Of a stretch of 49,862 nucleotides of DNA, positions 43,023-49,862 are shown piece after piece. The position numbers and the translations under genes are program-made. Location: positions 1 through 49,862 of the forward strand of contig CALKJW010000042.1 in NCBI GenBank assembly GCA_937995595.1. Reading direction: 5' to 3'. The stretch is from an uncultured Phycisphaerales bacterium (lineage in GTDB: Bacteria > Planctomycetota > Phycisphaerae > Phycisphaerales > UBA1924). The notes under the pieces were generated by a model. That model did not search any database and was not told the origin of the DNA. It saw nothing but the letters and a program-made list of their open reading frames with translations. Each line of letters begins with the position of its first letter. The first letter of the stretch is position 1.

Positions 43023-43673
43023 CTACCGGTCAGAAGGCGACCACCGGTAGGAGCGATCCAGCACGCGCTTGTACAGCAGTTCGCCCGGCTCGGCCGGCCG
43101 GTCGTGCCCGGTCACGACGACCTCGCCGGAGGGTTCGACTCGCAGAGCGATCTGCCCGGGCGGCGGCTGCGCCAGTTCGAGCGACAGGCCGTTGGCCGGC
43201 CCCAGCAGAAGGCGGACCTTGAGCGGCGGCGGAGGGCCGTTCGTCTCGGCGGGGTTTCGAAACTCCGAGCCGGCGCTCTCCGCCGCGTGCGCGATCTGCC
43301 CGGACTTGGCAAGTTCCAGCGCCAACTGCTTGAAGTGCTCGCCGAGCGTGTCCAGCGTCCGCGTGAGCGATTCATCGTTGATCTTGGCGCTCTCGGCCAG
43401 GTACATCGGCGTGCCCCGCCCCAGCAGCAGCCAGTCGGCGCTGATGTGCAGGACCTCGCACAGGCGGATCACGAACGGCACGCCGGGGTTCTGCCCGTTC
43501 AGGTATCGGCGGACCGACTCGTGGTTGCTGCCGGTCAGGTCCGCGATCTCGCGGAACGAGAACGGACGGCAGACCGACTGCAGCCGCGCCTGCAACGCGG
43601 CGTCGGGGGGGCCGACGGACTCGGCCCCCCCGTTGCCACGCGCTTCCACTCGGAGTGAGGGATCCTGATTCAT
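43023..43673 (-). CDS. XRE-type helix-turn-helix regulator
   Basis: Predicted 216 residues. Residues about 28-90 form a Cro/CI-like HTH: FSFREIADLTGSNHESVRRY then LNGQNPGVPFVIRLCEVLH and ISADWLLLGRGTP, the last being a common tail of the fold in such regulators. The rest is helical (95-135) followed by a beta-rich region with no known domain. Its ATG overlaps the stop of the small exported-protein gene as ATGA, so the two are likely co-translated. It could regulate the divergent sigma/kinase genes at 44293, but nothing shows a binding site. Confidence 0.85.
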   Translation of the reverse strand: MNQDPSLRVEARGNGGAESVGPPDAALQARLQSVCRPFSFREIADLTGSNHESVRRYLNGQNPGVPFVIRLCEVLHISADWLLLGRGTPMYLAESAKINDESLTRTLDTLGEHFKQLALELAKSGQIAHAAESAGSEFRNPAETNGPPPPLKVRLLLGPANGLSLELAQPPPGQIALRVEPSGEVVVTGHDRPAEPGELLYKRVLDRSYRWSPSDR

Positions 43674-44116
43674 GGAACAGCCTGCGCGTCCTGTCGCATG
43701 GCGGCGATGGCGTCCACGAACGCCTTGAGCGTGTTCTCGGGGAAGTTGGGCGGGGCCTGCTTGCAGGCCTCTTCCGCCTCGTTCAGCACGGCCAGAAAGG
43801 CCAGCCGCTCCTCCAGCGTCATGGGCGACAGCCCGCCGGTGTTGTAGCAGTCCACCGTCACCTCCATGGCCAGGGGGACATCCGGGGGGAGTTGCAGACT
43901 GGGGCAGGAGAGCTCATTAATGAGCAGTTCCAGAAGGAACAGAATCCAAGCCTCCCAGTCCGTGATTGCACGGACTTGAGACTCGGCACGGGCCGGCGTC
44001 GGGGCGGCCTGCGACGCCCCCGCCAAGCCGAGGGCGAGCCCTGCCGCGATCACCACGGAAACCCTTGGAATCCACGCCCACTTTCTGGTAACCTGTTGTC
44101 TGTTCTGGACTGACAT
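43670..44116 (-). CDS. small exported protein of unknown function
   Basis: Predicted 148 residues; GGGAG eight bases upstream. A signal peptide (VSVVIAAGLALGLAGASQAA) is followed by a short soluble protein with one hydrophobic stretch (WEAWILFLLELLINELS) and three Cys. The C-terminal half is helical and acidic (LEERLAFLAVLNEAEEACKQ). No family recognised. Located between the HTH gene it overlaps (ATGA) and, on the other side, the divergent sigma factor, 176 bases away. Confidence 0.7.
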   Translation of the reverse strand: MSVQNRQQVTRKWAWIPRVSVVIAAGLALGLAGASQAAPTPARAESQVRAITDWEAWILFLLELLINELSCPSLQLPPDVPLAMEVTVDCYNTGGLSPMTLEERLAFLAVLNEAEEACKQAPPNFPENTLKAFVDAIAAMRQDAQAVP

Positions 44117-44292
44117 GGTGCTGACTCCCGTCTCGGGGCGGGGCAGGTGCGCAGGGATCGCCGCCGCGTGGCACGCGGCTCCTTGGCGTCCCCGTTTGCC
44201 TGCCCTCCACCTGTTCAGTCGTGCCTCGAACCCGCCGTGTGAGCAATCCGGTAAAAAATTTTGAGGTCACTCGACCACCGGCTCGGTCCCCC

Positions 44293-44934
44293 ATGCTCGC
44301 AACCCAGCCCAACCCCGCAACATTCCGGGACCCGCCAAGCGGGAGCGGGTCCGCGGCGGGGGCCCTGCCGGTGGATCAACTGCTGGCGCGCATGCGGGCG
44401 GGCGACCGCCGGGCCGCGGCCCTGTTCCTGAGCAACTACGGCGACCTGATCCGCCGCCGCGTGCGCGGCAAACTGGGCGCATCGGTGCGGCGGATGTTCG
44501 ATTCTCTCGACATCCTGTCGACCGTGGGCAGGCGGTTCGACCGGTACGTGCGCGACGGCAAACTACAGGCGGTCGACGAGCCGCAGTTGTGGAGCCTCCT
44601 GTTCCGCATGGCCGAGGCAGCGGTCGTCGACAAGGTCCGCGCGGTCAAGCGCCTGCAACTGGCCGAGGGCGAGGACGGCCCCATTGCGCGAGAACTGCTT
44701 GCGCGGATCGACTCGGCGGAGCGCGGCGGCGCCAGCGGCGCCGACATCGTGCTGGAAAGGGCGCTGGGGGCCCTTCACTTTGACGAAGACCGGTCCATCC
44801 TGACCCTCTGGCTGGCCGACTGGCCGCTGTTCCGCATCGCCGAGGCGCTGGGCACGACCCCCGCCGCCGTCCGGCAGCGGTGGCGCGCCATCCGAGAACT
44901 GCTCCGCGAGAAACTCGACGCCGGGGAACTCTGA
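44293..44934 (+). CDS. ECF-like sigma factor
   Basis: Predicted 213 residues from the ATG at 44293; a GTG at 44221 is also in frame and neither has a clear ribosome site. The C-terminal part has a sigma region 4 pattern: LTLWLADWPLFRIAEALG then TTPAAVRQRWRAIRELL. The N-terminal half (QLLARMRAGDRRAAALFLS; DLIRRRVRGKL; SLDILSTVGRRFDRYV) resembles sigma region 2 of planctomycete ECF factors, but divergently. The stop overlaps the kinase ATG by one base (TGATG). Planctomycetes often pair ECF sigma factors with Ser/Thr kinases, so the kinase probably controls it by phosphorylation. No anti-sigma gene is seen. Confidence 0.78.
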   Translation: MLATQPNPATFRDPPSGSGSAAGALPVDQLLARMRAGDRRAAALFLSNYGDLIRRRVRGKLGASVRRMFDSLDILSTVGRRFDRYVRDGKLQAVDEPQLWSLLFRMAEAAVVDKVRAVKRLQLAEGEDGPIARELLARIDSAERGGASGADIVLERALGALHFDEDRSILTLWLADWPLFRIAEALGTTPAAVRQRWRAIRELLREKLDAGEL

Positions 44935-47105
44935 TGCCCGTGCGCACGTCCCAGGACACCACCGCGGCCGTCGCCGCCTGCTACCTCGCCGACGCCGACC
45001 CCGACTTCGCCGTTGTCCGTGCGGCGACCGGCGCCGTCGAGGACCACGACTTGGCCGACGCCATCGAGGCCGACGCGCGCGAGCGACTGGCTCGCGGGTT
45101 ACCGCTGGAGATCGAACGCTACCTCGAATCCGTGCCCGGCATCGAGGGCATGCGCATCGCCGCGGACGCCGCGATCGAGTTCGCCCTTCGCGCGGCGGTC
45201 GCCGCCGGCACTCCCGAGAACGAGGCCGCGCGAGCGCTGATCCGGAAGCACCCACGCCTGACCGCGGCGATCGAGACCGCCGTCGCGCTCTCCGACGGTC
45301 TGGCGTCGACCACGACGCTCGGACGCTCGGCGGGCCGCTCGGTGCCGCTGCAGGTCCCCTGCGAGTACGGGCCGCGCCTGCCCGACGGCCGGCGCCGGTT
45401 CGACGTGCGCGAGCGGCTCGGCATCGGCGCACAGGGCGAGGTGTACCTCGCGGCCGACCACCTGCTCAGCGAGCCCGACAAGCCCGCGTGGGTGGCGATC
45501 AAGCGGCTCCGGCCGATCGCCGCGGCGGACGCCGCGAGCCACGCCGCGGCCGAAAGCCTCAAGGCCCGCCGAATCGACCACCCCAATGTCGTTCGCGTGC
45601 TCGACCGGGGCACGGATGATCGGTCCATCGAGTACATCGTCTACGAGCACGTGGACGCGGGCGATATGGCCCGGTGGTTCGCGCAGCAGGCCGGCCCCAT
45701 CCCCGCAAGCGAGGCGGCACGCCTCGTCGCGGCCATCGCGCGGGGCGTTCACGCTGCGCACGTCGCGGGCGTCGTGCACTGCGACCTCAAGCCCTCGAAC
45801 ATCCTGATGACCCGCGCTGGCGAGCCGAAGGTGGCCGATTTCGGCGTGGCCGCGGCGGTGCGATCCAACTCCGGACGCGTGCCCGACGCCACGCCCGTGG
45901 GCAACCTCGCGTACATCGCGCCCGAGCAGTACCGCGCCGAGGAAGGCGCGCAGGCGATCCCCGCCGACGTGTACGCGCTGGGCGGCCTGTTGTACTTTCT
46001 CCTGACAGGCAAGGCGCCCAACGGCGACACGCCCTCGCAGGTGGCGGCGCGGCACACCCGGGCCGACTCTCCCGCGCCCTCGCCGCGGGCGGCCCGGGCC
46101 GACGTGGCCGCCGATCTCGACGCGGTCTGCCGACGCGCGCTCGCCCCGCGGCCGGCGGACCGGCACCCCTCGGCGCACGCGCTGGCCGAAGATCTGGAAG
46201 CGTATTTGGAGCACCGGCCGCTGGAGTGGCGGCATCCGTCCATCTGGAAACGGACGGTGTTGTTCGCTCGCAGAGAGCCGCTTGTACTCACCGCGATGAT
46301 CCTTTTGATGATGGTGATCGTGGCAGCCGCGGCTGGCGTGGCACGCTCGCACGCTGTGGCGCAGCAGAAGATCCTCGAAGGACAGAACCAAGCGCTCAGG
46401 AAGGTGCACGCCGAGCAGAAACGCGTCATCGACAACTCGCTCACCATGATTGGGTCGATGGCCCACTTCTTGCGAGGCAAGAGCGAAGGGGGCGTTGGAA
46501 TTGACTGGATGCCCGGACTCACGATGATGGAGTCGCTTGCCGGGCCGATCATCTTCTCCGATCAGGCGAACAGACAGTCCGCTGAACTCTGGGCCAACCG
46601 CGTCAAGGTCGTTTCCGAGTTGGTGCAGGACCTCGAGTCGCGCGGGCGTGCGGGCGACTACGAGACGCTCCTCTGGCGCGACGCGCTGGCGTTCTGGGCG
46701 CTGCGAACCGGCGACCACGCCGCCGCGCAGCGGTTTCTTGACGCCAACGACGCCTACTACGAGCCGATCCTCGCGCCCGCCGACCGCTGGCGCGACCTCC
46801 GCCGCGGCATGCACCTGACCGCGGCGGTGCTGCGCGCCGCCGACCGCCCGCCGGGCGCGCCGCTGGCCGACGATTCGAGGCGGGCTGTCGAGTCGGCCGC
46901 GCGCGACCTGCTCGCGCTGGCCGACCAACTCGAGGGCGATGCGCACAACCGCGCCCTTCGGCTGCTCTTTCTGATGGCCGCACGCCGGGCCTTCGAGCCC
47001 GACCTGCTCGCCGACGCCGAGAAGGCCGACGAACTGCGCCGGCGTCTGGTCCGCCGCGAAGAAGTGCCCGAATCCGCGGTGTCGCTCCCCGCGCCTACAC
47101 GTTGA
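44934..47105 (+). CDS. membrane-anchored serine/threonine protein kinase
   Basis: Predicted 723 residues. The first 155 residues are helical and unlike known domains. The kinase domain spans about 160-430: glycine loop [13 protein letters not shown], catalytic Lys in WVAIKRL near 189, [11 protein letters not shown] near 281 (the Arg of HRD replaced by Cys, an RD-less kinase), VADFGVA near 302 and [10 protein letters not shown] near 328. One helix follows ([19 protein letters not shown], about 448-468), then an outside coiled coil and a helical domain of about 230 residues that may sense a signal. Co-translated with the sigma factor. Its 3' end overlaps the convergent ychF by 11 bases. Confidence 0.9.
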   Translation: MPVRTSQDTTAAVAACYLADADPDFAVVRAATGAVEDHDLADAIEADARERLARGLPLEIERYLESVPGIEGMRIAADAAIEFALRAAVAAGTPENEAARALIRKHPRLTAAIETAVALSDGLASTTTLGRSAGRSVPLQVPCEYGPRLPDGRRRFDVRERLGIGAQGEVYLAADHLLSEPDKPAWVAIKRLRPIAAADAASHAAAESLKARRIDHPNVVRVLDRGTDDRSIEYIVYEHVDAGDMARWFAQQAGPIPASEAARLVAAIARGVHAAHVAGVVHCDLKPSNILMTRAGEPKVADFGVAAAVRSNSGRVPDATPVGNLAYIAPEQYRAEEGAQAIPADVYALGGLLYFLLTGKAPNGDTPSQVAARHTRADSPAPSPRAARADVAADLDAVCRRALAPRPADRHPSAHALAEDLEAYLEHRPLEWRHPSIWKRTVLFARREPLVLTAMILLMMVIVAAAAGVARSHAVAQQKILEGQNQALRKVHAEQKRVIDNSLTMIGSMAHFLRGKSEGGVGIDWMPGLTMMESLAGPIIFSDQANRQSAELWANRVKVVSELVQDLESRGRAGDYETLLWRDALAFWALRTGDHAAAQRFLDANDAYYEPILAPADRWRDLRRGMHLTAAVLRAADRPPGAPLADDSRRAVESAARDLLALADQLEGDAHNRALRLLFLMAARRAFEPDLLADAEKADELRRRLVRREEVPESAVSLPAPTR

Positions 47106-48210
47106 ACAGGAAGTGGCAGACGTCGGCGTCCCGCATGACGTACGACTTGCCCTCGACGCGCAGGCGCCCGGCGTCCTTGATCGCCTTCTCGCTGCCGAGT
47201 TCCTCCAGATCGCTCACCGAGTAGATCTCGGCCCGGATGAAGCCGCGCTCGAAGTCGGTGTGGATCACGCCCGCGGCCTGCGGCGCGGTCGCGCCGATCG
47301 GCACCGTCCACGCGCGCACCTCCTTGGGGCCCGCGGTGTAGAAACTCTGCACGCCCAGCAGGTGGTACGCGGCGCGGGCCAGCGCGTTGAGCGCGGGCTC
47401 CTTCATGCCAAGGCTCTGGAGCATCTCGAGCCGGTCGGCGTCGCTCAACTCCGCCAGTTCGCTCTCGATCTTGGCGCACACGGGCACGACGTCGAACTCC
47501 GGGTCGCCGCCGTGCGCCTTCACCCACTCGCGCACCCTCGTCGCCAGCGGCCCGCGCCCGTTCACGTCGTCGTCCGAAACGTTGGCGACGTAGAGCATCT
47601 TCTTGGCCGTGATCATCCCCAGCCCCTTCATCGCCTTGATCTGGTCCGGGTCGTCGAACCGCACCGTGCCCGCAAGCCTTCCCTCGCTCAGCACGGGCAG
47701 GAGTTTCTTCAGCACCTCGTGGCGGGCCACGTCCTCGCGGGCGCCGCCCTTGGCCGCGCGCTCGGCCTTGCCGATCGAGTTCTCCACCGTCTGCAGGTCC
47801 GCCAGCACCAGTTCGGCGTTGATCGTCTCCAGGTCGCGCACCGGGTCGACCGTTCCCTCGACGTGCGTGATCTCTTCGCCTCCGGGCGCCTTCTCGAAGC
47901 ACCGCACGACCTGCACGATCGCGTCGACCTCGCGGATGTGCGAGAGGAACTTGTTGCCCAGGCCCTCGCCCTTGCTCGCGCCGCGCACGATCCCCGCGAT
48001 GTCCACCAGCCGCAGCGCAGCGGGCACGACCTTCTGCGTCGGGATGAACCGCGTGATCGTCTCCAGCCGCGGGTCCGGGATCGGCACCACGCCAACGTTG
48101 GGCTCGATGGTCGCGAACGGGTAGTTGGCCGCCAGCGCGCCGGCCTTGGTCAGCGCGTTGAAGAGCGTGCTCTTGCCGACGTTGGGCAGACCGACGATCC
48201 CGGCTTCCAT
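47095..48210 (-). CDS. ychF: YchF-type GTP/ATP-binding protein
   Basis: Predicted 371 residues, the usual length for this Obg-family P-loop protein, which prefers ATP and associates with the ribosome and redox stress. Motifs: GLPNVGKST at 7-15, [16 protein letters not shown], the helical insertion, and a C-terminal TGS domain ([22 protein letters not shown] starts it; [12 protein letters not shown] and [16 protein letters not shown] end it). The ATG start has no strong ribosome site. Convergent with the kinase gene with an 11-base overlap, and downstream of tRNA-Arg on the same strand. Confidence 0.97.
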   Translation of the reverse strand: MEAGIVGLPNVGKSTLFNALTKAGALAANYPFATIEPNVGVVPIPDPRLETITRFIPTQKVVPAALRLVDIAGIVRGASKGEGLGNKFLSHIREVDAIVQVVRCFEKAPGGEEITHVEGTVDPVRDLETINAELVLADLQTVENSIGKAERAAKGGAREDVARHEVLKKLLPVLSEGRLAGTVRFDDPDQIKAMKGLGMITAKKMLYVANVSDDDVNGRGPLATRVREWVKAHGGDPEFDVVPVCAKIESELAELSDADRLEMLQSLGMKEPALNALARAAYHLLGVQSFYTAGPKEVRAWTVPIGATAPQAAGVIHTDFERGFIRAEIYSVSDLEELGSEKAIKDAGRLRVEGKSYVMRDADVCHFLFNV

Positions 48211-48244
48211 AAGTGCAGATCCTTGGCCAACTTGCGCGATATCC

Positions 48245-48261
48245 GCGGGCGGCGTGCCCGC
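48245..48261 (-). terminator. hairpin downstream of tRNA-Arg
   Basis: GCGGGC (48245-48250), loop GGCGT, GCCCGC (48256-48261) lies between the tRNA 3' end and the ychF start. No T-tract. It may end the tRNA transcript or lie in the ychF leader. Confidence 0.35.
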
Positions 48262-48315
48262 CCGCGCAGGGGGCCAAGTCTAGCGCGGCTCGCCGCGCCC
48301 GCGGCCAAGGCCAAG

Positions 48316-48389
48316 CACCCGGGACACGATTCGAACGTGCGACCTGCGCTTTAGGAAAGCGCTGCTCTATCCAGCTGAGCTACCCGGGC
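48316..48389 (-). tRNA. tRNA-Arg (anticodon CCT)
   Basis: 74 bases on the minus strand fold as a cloverleaf. The acceptor GCCCGGG pairs with CCCGGGT (last pair G-T), the D arm has GCTC/GAGC, the anticodon stem is GCGCT/AGCGC around TTCCTAA, so the anticodon is CCT, reading AGG. The T arm is GCACG-TTCGAAT-CGTGT. The discriminator is G and the CCA end is not encoded. AGG is rare in the GC-rich genes around it. Confidence 0.95.
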
Positions 48390-48483
48390 ACGCGGGGAGT
48401 CTACGCCGCACGCGGCGGCCCGCGCGGGTGCGCTACCGTTCGCCGCGGCGGGCGGCGACCGACCCGCCGGAGGAGCCCACCCG

Positions 48484-49862
48484 ATGCTCTCGAGACTGAC
48501 CCGAGCGTGCGCGCTGGCCGGTGCGCTGGCCGCGAGTCTGGCCCGCGCCGACGAGCCGGCGCCGAACCCCACCATCGCGCTCATCGAGATCGAGGCGACA
48601 CCCGTCGAGCGGCCCAGCCCGCTGGCGTGGCTGCTGGGGGCCGAGAGCGAGCCGACCCTGCGCGACGTGGTCACGCTCGTCAGACGCGCGGCCAACGACG
48701 CCGCGTCCAAGGGCGTGGTGGTCCGCCTGCGCGAGGCCCCGCTCTCGATGACGCAGGCGGAGGAACTCGGGCGCGAGATCCGGCGGGTGCGTGCGTCGGG
48801 CAAGAAGGTGCATGTCTTCACCGACTTCTACGGCCCGGCCGAGATCGTCCTCGGCGCGCACGCCGACGAGGTGATCATCCAGGAGGGCGGCGCGGCGTCG
48901 CTGCCCGGCCTGTTCATGGAGGAACTCTTCCTCGCCGACGCGCTGGAGTGGGCCGGCGTCAAGGCCGAACTGGTGCAGGTCGGCGCCTACAAGGGCGCGA
49001 ACGAGTCGATGACGCGCTCGGCCCCGAGCCCCGAATGGGACCAGAACATCAACGCGCTGCTCGACGGCATGTACGCCAACCTGCGCGGCGCCATCAAGCG
49101 CGGCCGCAGACTCGACGACGCGCGCCTCGACGGCGCGATGCGCGCCGCGTGGATGGCCGACGGCGCGACCGCCCGAGCCGCGGGGCTGCTCGACGCCTCC
49201 GTCGACCTGCCCGACCTCTCCGACCACCTCGCGCGCGGCTACGGCGCGCCGGGCGTGTCGTGGGTCAACATCGAGCACGAGGCGGGCGCGGCCGCGCCGG
49301 ACATGAGCAACCCCTTCGCCGCGCTGGCCTCGCTCTTCCAGCAGCCCGACACCGCGCCCGACCGCGACACCATCGCCGTGGTGCACGTCGACGGGCCGAT
49401 CATCGACGGTGAATCGACCCAGGGCGGCCTGTTCGGCGAGTCCGGCGTCGGGTCGACGACCATCCGCCGCATCCTCGAAGAACTGGAGTCCGACGATCTG
49501 GTCAAGGGCGTGATCGTGCGGATCAACTCGCCCGGTGGCTCGGCCACCGCCAGCGAGATCATCTGGCAGGGCCTGCACCGCCTGTCGAAGACCAAGCCGG
49601 TCTGGGCGAGCGTCGGCGACATGGCCGCGTCGGGCGGGTACTACGTCGCCGTCGGCTCGCAGCGCATCTACGCCAACGAGTCGAGCATCCTCGGATCGAT
49701 CGGCGTCGTCGGCGGCAAACTGGCGACCACCGGCCTGTACGACAAACTCAGGGTGCGGTCGGTCGGTCGCGCCCGCGGGCCGATGGGGCACATCCTCGGC
49801 TCGTCGGCACCGTGGACCGACGCCGAGCGCGAACAGGTGCGCGCCAAGATGAAGGAGACCTA
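48484..49862 (+). CDS. sppA: signal peptide peptidase SppA family, 3' end outside window
   Basis: 459 codons are visible and the frame is open at the window edge. GGAGGAG precedes the start. A signal peptide (MLSRLTRACALAGALAASLA) is followed by two tandem SppA halves, like the long E. coli-type enzyme. The N-terminal half has VGAYKGANES, where the Lys corresponds to the catalytic base. The C-terminal half has VIVRINSPGGSATASE and VGDMAASGGYYVAVG, with the catalytic Ser in ASGG. The enzyme cleaves leftover signal peptides at the membrane. The lack of a strong anchor after the signal means the exact topology is unclear. Confidence 0.93.
   Translation, partial: MLSRLTRACALAGALAASLARADEPAPNPTIALIEIEATPVERPSPLAWLLGAESEPTLRDVVTLVRRAANDAASKGVVVRLREAPLSMTQAEELGREIRRVRASGKKVHVFTDFYGPAEIVLGAHADEVIIQEGGAASLPGLFMEELFLADALEWAGVKAELVQVGAYKGANESMTRSAPSPEWDQNINALLDGMYANLRGAIKRGRRLDDARLDGAMRAAWMADGATARAAGLLDASVDLPDLSDHLARGYGAPGVSWVNIEHEAGAAAPDMSNPFAALASLFQQPDTAPDRDTIAVVHVDGPIIDGESTQGGLFGESGVGSTTIRRILEELESDDLVKGVIVRINSPGGSATASEIIWQGLHRLSKTKPVWASVGDMAASGGYYVAVGSQRIYANESSILGSIGVVGGKLATTGLYDKLRVRSVGRARGPMGHILGSSAPWTDAEREQVRAKMKET

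Noticed and set aside
48316-48389. tRNA-Arg as an integration site of a mobile element
   Set aside because: No integrase or direct repeat of the tRNA 3' end is seen nearby; flanks are housekeeping genes.

Overview
The window looks like a chromosomal piece of a high-GC planctomycete, most likely of the Phycisphaerae. The grounds are two exported proteins with the planctomycete N-terminal LExR-LL motif (9770 leftward, 27693 leftward), an FG-GAP protein ending in dockerin-like DIF-FL-WF repeats, a SUMF1-like protein with a PEP-CTERM-like tail, a sigma factor fused by overlap to a Ser/Thr kinase gene, and many exported proteins with no recognised function. No database search was possible; family names come from motifs read in the translations.

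Layout. 1-1080 is a very AT-rich imperfect inverted repeat that does not match the rest and ends at a 15-G run; it may be a chimeric join. 1139-3837 is a three-gene set of exported proteins (Cys-rich peptide, unknown protein, DUF1573 protein). 3872-9770 holds a DinB protein, an MsbA-like ABC exporter, a glycosyltransferase and an exported cyclophilin. 9994-12104 is a response regulator plus HD-GYP pair. 12334-14066 has a small membrane protein and an ABC-2 permease, facing away from a long operon at 14500-24283: three SPFH (HflK/HflC-like) proteins, an ABC ATPase, a second ABC-2 permease and an unknown membrane-anchored protein. 24299-27693 holds a CNNM/CorC protein and a large surface protein. 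27847-34820 is the complex I membrane arm, nuoJKLMN, without nuoA-I.

35079-39667 is accessory: a DUF1028/FG-GAP/dockerin-like protein, a cluster of hairpin-rich intergenic repeats, a SUMF1-like gene broken by two apparent frameshifts and lacking a start codon, and a secreted protein whose end also looks frameshifted. 39707-43673 returns to housekeeping: ubiX, an ExbB/TolQ-like protein, a TsaE protein with a degenerate YacG-like tail, thiL and an HTH regulator. 43670-47105 has a small exported protein and, divergent from it, a sigma factor and membrane Ser/Thr kinase. ychF, tRNA-Arg(CCT) and the start of an SppA-type peptidase close the window.

The most system-like region is 12334-24283, where SPFH membrane scaffolds and an ABC-2 exporter are co-transcribed, with a second permease that has no ATPase of its own next door. 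Translational coupling by 1-4 base overlaps (ATGA, GTGA, TGATG) is frequent across the window and supports the operons proposed.
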